This document shows positions 6,221 through 9,138 of a stretch of DNA of 9,138 bases, piece after piece. Made by a program: the position numbers and the translations under genes. Position 1 is the first letter of the stretch. Each line of letters begins with the position of its first letter. The DNA lies in contig JACCWY010000034.1 in the NCBI GenBank assembly GCA_013697395.1, positions 1-9,138 on the forward strand. The letters are read 5' to 3'. The stretch is from Chloroflexota bacterium. GTDB taxonomy: Bacteria; Chloroflexota; Limnocylindria; QHBO01. Under the pieces are notes generated by a model. That model made no database searches. It was given only the letters and a program-made list of their open reading frames with translations, and was not told where the DNA came from.

Positions 6221-7207
6221 GTGACGAACCTCGTTGCCGGTGGCGCCGGACTGCTGGGCAGCCACCTCGTCGACCTCCTTCTCGATCGCGGCGAGGAGGT
6301 CGTCGTCATCGATAACCTGCTCACGGGCCGCATGGAGAATCTCAGCCACCGAGCCGATCATCCAGGCCTGACCTTCGTGCGTGCGGATCTCCTCGAGCCG
6401 CTCGTGCCCGAGATCACCGATCGATCGTTCGATCGGGTGTATCACCTTGCCAGCCCGGCAAGCCCGATGCATTACGCGGCGTACCCGATCGAGACGCTGC
6501 TCGTCAATTCGGCCGGTACGCGGACGCTGCTCGACCTCGCACGTAAGAACGGTGCGCGGTTCGTGCTGGCCTCGACCTCCGAGGTCTACGGCGACCCGGC
6601 CGTTCATCCGCAGGTTGAAACCTACTGGGGAAACGTGAATCCCAACGGACCGCGGTCGTGCTATGACGAGGGCAAGCGATTTGGCGAGGCCATGAGCATG
6701 GCGCATCGCCGGACGCACGGGACCGACGTCCGAATCGCCCGTATCTTCAACACCTACGGTCCGCGATCGGATCCCGACGACGGACGCGTCGTTCCTGCAT
6801 TCTGCGTTCAGGCCCTGAATGGAGAGCCATTGACGGTGTTCGGGGACGGCAGTCGAACCCGGTCGTTCTGCTACGTCACCGACCTCGTGGATGGCCTGGC
6901 GCGCCTGATGTCCGTGGACGAACCGCGGGAGCGGGTCATGAACATCGGAAACCCATCGGAAGTGACCATCGGGGAGCTCGCTCGCGTCGTCATCGACGTG
7001 ACGGGCAGTGCTTCGACGATCACGCATCACCAGGTGCCGGTTGACGACCCGATCCGTCGGTGCCCCGACATCACGATCGCACGCCGTGAGCTCGGCTGGG
7101 AGCCCACCACGCCGCTGCGCGAAGGACTCATCCGAACGCTGCGGTACTTTCGCGCGACGCAGGGACCGGGCAACCCGGCTGCATCCCGGGTAGAGCTGGC
7201 GTCATGA
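6221..7207 (+). CDS. uxs: UDP-glucuronate decarboxylase (UDP-xylose synthase)
   Basis: A 328-residue extended SDR that converts UDP-glucuronate to UDP-xylose through a 4-keto intermediate with bound NAD. Seen: AGGAGLLGSH (6-15), with A where Thr is usual at the first position of the glycine motif; D31 for NAD; HLASPASP (75-82), a hallmark of this branch; STSEVYGDP (118-126) including E121, equivalent to the decarboxylase glutamate of ArnA; the diagnostic VHPQVETYWGNVNPNGPRSC run (128-147) leading into YDEGK (Y148, K152); GDGSRTRSFCYVTDLVDG (208-225); and DDPIRRCPD (275-283), with the conserved arginine region. GTG 6221 follows the dehydrogenase stop by two bases with only a weak GGA upstream, so coupling is likely. 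Its substrate is the product of the preceding enzyme. Confidence 0.93.
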   Translation: MTNLVAGGAGLLGSHLVDLLLDRGEEVVVIDNLLTGRMENLSHRADHPGLTFVRADLLEPLVPEITDRSFDRVYHLASPASPMHYAAYPIETLLVNSAGTRTLLDLARKNGARFVLASTSEVYGDPAVHPQVETYWGNVNPNGPRSCYDEGKRFGEAMSMAHRRTHGTDVRIARIFNTYGPRSDPDDGRVVPAFCVQALNGEPLTVFGDGSRTRSFCYVTDLVDGLARLMSVDEPRERVMNIGNPSEVTIGELARVVIDVTGSASTITHHQVPVDDPIRRCPDITIARRELGWEPTTPLREGLIRTLRYFRATQGPGNPAASRVELAS

Positions 7208-7821
7208 TTCGAGGGACCGGCATCATCCGCTGGGTTGCCGCGCTGACTGTCGTGGGTGCTGCTGCCTACCTGGCTGGATCCGGAGGGATCGCTCCGGCAC
7301 TTGCCGTCCTGGTCGGATCGGCAGGAGGCCTGCTTGCGGCACTGATCTGGCTCCTGACGGCCACACCTCTCGCACCGGCGGCCGGGCGCGACGGTCTCCG
7401 TGGACGGCTGACGGTGGAGCTCGACCGCTGCCGCCGTCGGGGTCACCACCTTGCGCTCGTCCGGCTGACCCTGTCGGCGGACCCGTCGGCCCGCGTGCGC
7501 CTGCCGGCCTTCATCAGGCAGATGGATCATCTCGCCATCGCGGACGAACATGCGTACCTGCTGCTGCCAGAGGCATCGCGATCCGAAGCGGAGCTGCTGG
7601 TCGGTCGGATTGGGGAAGCGGTTCCGGCCGCCTTCGCCGACAGCACCCCGCTTATCGCGGTCTTTCCCGAGGACGGCCTCACGGAACGAGCATTGCTGGC
7701 GGCAGTGGACGGACACCCGTACTTCGCGGAACCGTTGGGCATCGCGGGCTTGCGCGACCCCGGCTCGGCAGATGCGGATGGCGCCGATGACACGGCGTCT
7801 GAACGACAGGCGGCTGGTTGA
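7204..7821 (+). CDS. Membrane-anchored protein with degenerate GGDEF-like domain
   Basis: A 205-residue protein with two N-terminal hydrophobic helices (about 8-24 and 29-52) followed by a cytoplasmic region. Residues about 64-170 follow the layout of a GGDEF domain: VELDRCRRRGHHLALVRLTL (71-90) resembles the first helix and strand; AIADEHAYLLLPE (111-123) aligns with the GGDEF hairpin and strand; EAELLVGRI (128-136) fits the next helix; and IAVFPEDGLTERALLAAVD (151-169) fits the closing strand and helix. The catalytic signature is replaced by ADEH (113-116), and the segment carrying metal and substrate residues is shortened, so cyclase activity is not expected. A polar tail of about 35 residues ends it. 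ATG 7204 overlaps the upstream stop as ATGA, and its own stop overlaps the next start as TTGA. A regulatory or scaffolding role is inferred. Confidence 0.7.
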   Translation: MIRGTGIIRWVAALTVVGAAAYLAGSGGIAPALAVLVGSAGGLLAALIWLLTATPLAPAAGRDGLRGRLTVELDRCRRRGHHLALVRLTLSADPSARVRLPAFIRQMDHLAIADEHAYLLLPEASRSEAELLVGRIGEAVPAAFADSTPLIAVFPEDGLTERALLAAVDGHPYFAEPLGIAGLRDPGSADADGADDTASERQAAG

Positions 7822-8423
7822 GCCTTCCTGCCTACCAGCGGGTAAAGCGAGCGTTTGACCTTACGATCGTTCTGATCGCGATGCCGCTCATCCTGGTCGT
7901 CATGGGGCTGTGCGCCCTCGCGATCCGCCTCGACTCTCCCGGCCCCGTCCTGTTTCAGCAGCCGCGCACCGGGCGAGATGGGCTCCGCTTCCGCATGTAC
8001 AAGTTCCGCACGATGGTTCCCAACGCTGCCGAGCTCGAGGACTCATTGCGTCACCTCAGCATCCTCCCACCGCCCGCGTTCAAGATCATCGACGATCCAC
8101 GCATCACCAGGGTCGGGCGCTTCCTCCGGAAGTCCAGCCTTGATGAGCTGCCACAGCTCATCAACGTAATGCGCGGAGACATGAGCCTCGTCGGTCCTCG
8201 CCCGACGCCGTGGCCAGTCGCTCAATACGAGCTCTGGCAGACGGCTCGGCTCGAGGTCCCGCCCGGCATCACCGGGCTCTGGCAGGTCGAGGGCCGCAAC
8301 ACCACTGACTTCAGCGGCTGGCTCCGTCTCGAGATGCGCTACATGCAGCGGCTCTCGCTGTGGCAGGACCTCGTGATACTGGGGAGGACAGCCGGGGCCG
8401 TCATTCGCGGGACGGGTGAGTAG
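7818..8423 (+). CDS. Undecaprenyl-phosphate phosphoglycosyl transferase (bacterial sugar transferase)
   Basis: A 201-residue monotopic phosphoglycosyl transferase, which starts glycan synthesis by moving a sugar phosphate from a UDP-sugar to undecaprenyl phosphate at the inner membrane face. It is the short form: a single N-terminal re-entrant helix (about 13-37) and the catalytic domain, without the extra N-terminal helices of WbaP/WcaJ. Seen: KRAFDL (10-15), SPGPVLFQQPRTG (40-52), YKFRTM (61-66), LRKSSLDELPQ (103-113) with the catalytic Asp-Glu pair D109/E110, MRGDMSLVGPRP (118-129), and PGITGLWQVEGR (149-160). TTG 7818 overlaps the preceding stop, with AGGCGG a few bases upstream. The sugar used (for example glucose, galactose or an N-acetyl sugar) is not readable. 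It is the last gene of the rightward set. Confidence 0.93.
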   Translation: MSLPAYQRVKRAFDLTIVLIAMPLILVVMGLCALAIRLDSPGPVLFQQPRTGRDGLRFRMYKFRTMVPNAAELEDSLRHLSILPPPAFKIIDDPRITRVGRFLRKSSLDELPQLINVMRGDMSLVGPRPTPWPVAQYELWQTARLEVPPGITGLWQVEGRNTTDFSGWLRLEMRYMQRLSLWQDLVILGRTAGAVIRGTGE

Positions 8424-8439
8424 GGCCCCGAGGGACCTA
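8421..8439. terminator. Short hairpin between convergent genes, possible terminator
   Basis: TAGG (8421-8424) pairs with CCTA (8436-8439) and CCC (8426-8428) with GGG (8432-8434), around a CGA loop with one G-A mismatch. It begins at the stop of the phosphoglycosyl transferase and lies just past the stop of the converging beta-helix gene, a suitable place for a shared terminator. No T-tract follows on either strand, so an intrinsic terminator is unproven. Confidence 0.3.
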
Positions 8440-8444
8440 CTACC

Positions 8445-9138
8445 TCACCGGACGTTCCCAGGCCCGACGACCTGGCTGCACAGGGTCGGGCTTTCATAGT
8501 CGTTGCACAACGAGGCTGCGGCGTAGACATTGTTCCGGATGATGTTGCCGCTGCCGCGGAGATCCCAGAGGCGAATCGCCCAGCCATCCCTGGCTCCGCC
8601 GAAGACATTGCCTTCGACGACATTGTTGTTCGCGGCGTTCCCCAGGAGCAGGTTTGCCCGGTTGGCATTGGTCAGCGTGTTGCCACGGAACACGACGTTG
8701 TCAGTTCCATCCGTCCCGAGGCTGGAACCACTCAGCTTCACGTTGTAGCCCTTCGGCGCGTTGTTGAAGACATTCCCCTGGATCAACCCGTTGCTGCCGT
8801 TCGGAGCATTGACATAGAGGTTATGGCTGCGATTGCCATCGGCCTCGCCGCCAAGGGTGTCGTGAAACGCGCTGCCGCTGATGGTCCAGGACTGCGGCGA
8901 GCCCGCAACCAGCAGGTTTGCGAACGACTGCGCTCCCCACATTTCCACTCCCTGCAGAAGCCACCCCGTGCCTCCGTTGATCTTCACCATGTGCTCGTCG
9001 TACGCCCCACCGTTCCAGGTGAAGCCGATGCCACTGATGGTCCAGTAGTCGAGGCCGCTGAACCGCACCAGGCCGGCAATGACCGCCCGCTCGCCGGGAT
9101 AGGACGTCAGCGTGATGCGCGCGGAGGCAGTGCCGTTC
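8445..9138 (-). CDS. Right-handed parallel beta-helix protein, 5' end cut by window edge
   Basis: The open frame enters from the right edge and ends with TGA at 8447-8445, giving the C-terminal 230 residues. It is made of short repeating rungs: YWTISGIGFTW, GWLLQGVEMWG, WTISGSAFHD, GLIQGNVFNN, VVFRGNTLTN, NVVEGNVFGG and NIIRNNVYAA. These show the hydrophobic/Gly-Asn alternation of right-handed beta-helix proteins (pectate-lyase-like, NosD-like). SHNLYV in the middle is common in this group. The tail has two cysteines about a dozen residues apart (SLCND and TLCSQ), possibly a disulfide, which suits an exported protein, though any signal peptide is outside the window. Such proteins may be polysaccharide lyases, C5-epimerases or surface adhesins; no catalytic residues can be assigned here. 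It converges on the polysaccharide genes and may process or bind the polymer. There is an in-frame GTG at 9068, but the frame and beta-helix-like sequence continue upstream of it. Confidence 0.8.
   Translation of the reverse strand, partial: NGTASARITLTSYPGERAVIAGLVRFSGLDYWTISGIGFTWNGGAYDEHMVKINGGTGWLLQGVEMWGAQSFANLLVAGSPQSWTISGSAFHDTLGGEADGNRSHNLYVNAPNGSNGLIQGNVFNNAPKGYNVKLSGSSLGTDGTDNVVFRGNTLTNANRANLLLGNAANNNVVEGNVFGGARDGWAIRLWDLRGSGNIIRNNVYAAASLCNDYESPTLCSQVVGPGNVR

Noticed and set aside
6128..7030. 300-codon minus-strand frame opposite the UDP-xylose synthase
   Set aside because: It is antisense to a strongly diagnostic enzyme and spans the dehydrogenase/decarboxylase junction without a domain.
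7027..7716. 229-codon minus-strand frame opposite the GGDEF-like gene
   Set aside because: It crosses two plus-strand genes linked by an ATGA overlap, and its product is low-complexity Arg/Gln/Ser-rich.

Overview
This is a high-GC bacterial window holding part of an exopolysaccharide or surface-polysaccharide locus. No rRNA, tRNA, CRISPR array, transposase or integrase is visible. High GC, frequent GTG/TTG starts and tightly overlapping genes fit a soil-type Chloroflexota or deep actinobacterial lineage. That placement is a low-confidence inference, because no marker gene is present.

Layout. Two gene sets diverge from a control region of about 260 bases (4494-4751). Leftward (minus strand) run: a small PRC-barrel-like protein (4493-4167), an NAD-dependent epimerase/dehydratase (4174-3185), a membrane-anchored family 2 glycosyltransferase (3070-1934), a polytopic O-antigen ligase/polymerase-family protein (1937-399), and a small four-helix membrane protein cut by the left edge (395-1). 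Rightward (plus strand) run: UDP-glucose 6-dehydrogenase (4752-6218), UDP-glucuronate decarboxylase, i.e. UDP-xylose synthase (6221-7207), a membrane-anchored protein with a degenerate GGDEF-like domain (7204-7821), and a phosphoglycosyl transferase (7818-8423). A convergent right-handed beta-helix protein (8445-9138, minus strand) enters from the right edge, with a short hairpin between it and the transferase.

How it fits together. UDP-glucose would be oxidised to UDP-glucuronate and decarboxylated to UDP-xylose. The phosphoglycosyl transferase would load the first sugar phosphate onto undecaprenyl phosphate. The GT2 enzyme would extend the chain and the Wzy/WaaL-like protein would polymerise or ligate it. 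The epimerase probably supplies another nucleotide sugar. No flippase (Wzx), copolymerase (Wzz/Wzc) or exporter is in view, so the locus is incomplete here.

The least ordinary points are: the GGDEF-like protein lacking catalytic residues, translationally coupled to the phosphoglycosyl transferase; a sugar dehydrogenase that keeps its catalytic Cys but has Gln where the family's conserved Asp normally lies; a hairpin overlapping the ribosome-binding site of the PRC-barrel gene; and a perfect Shine-Dalgarno placed before an ATC codon, in frame with the glycosyltransferase.
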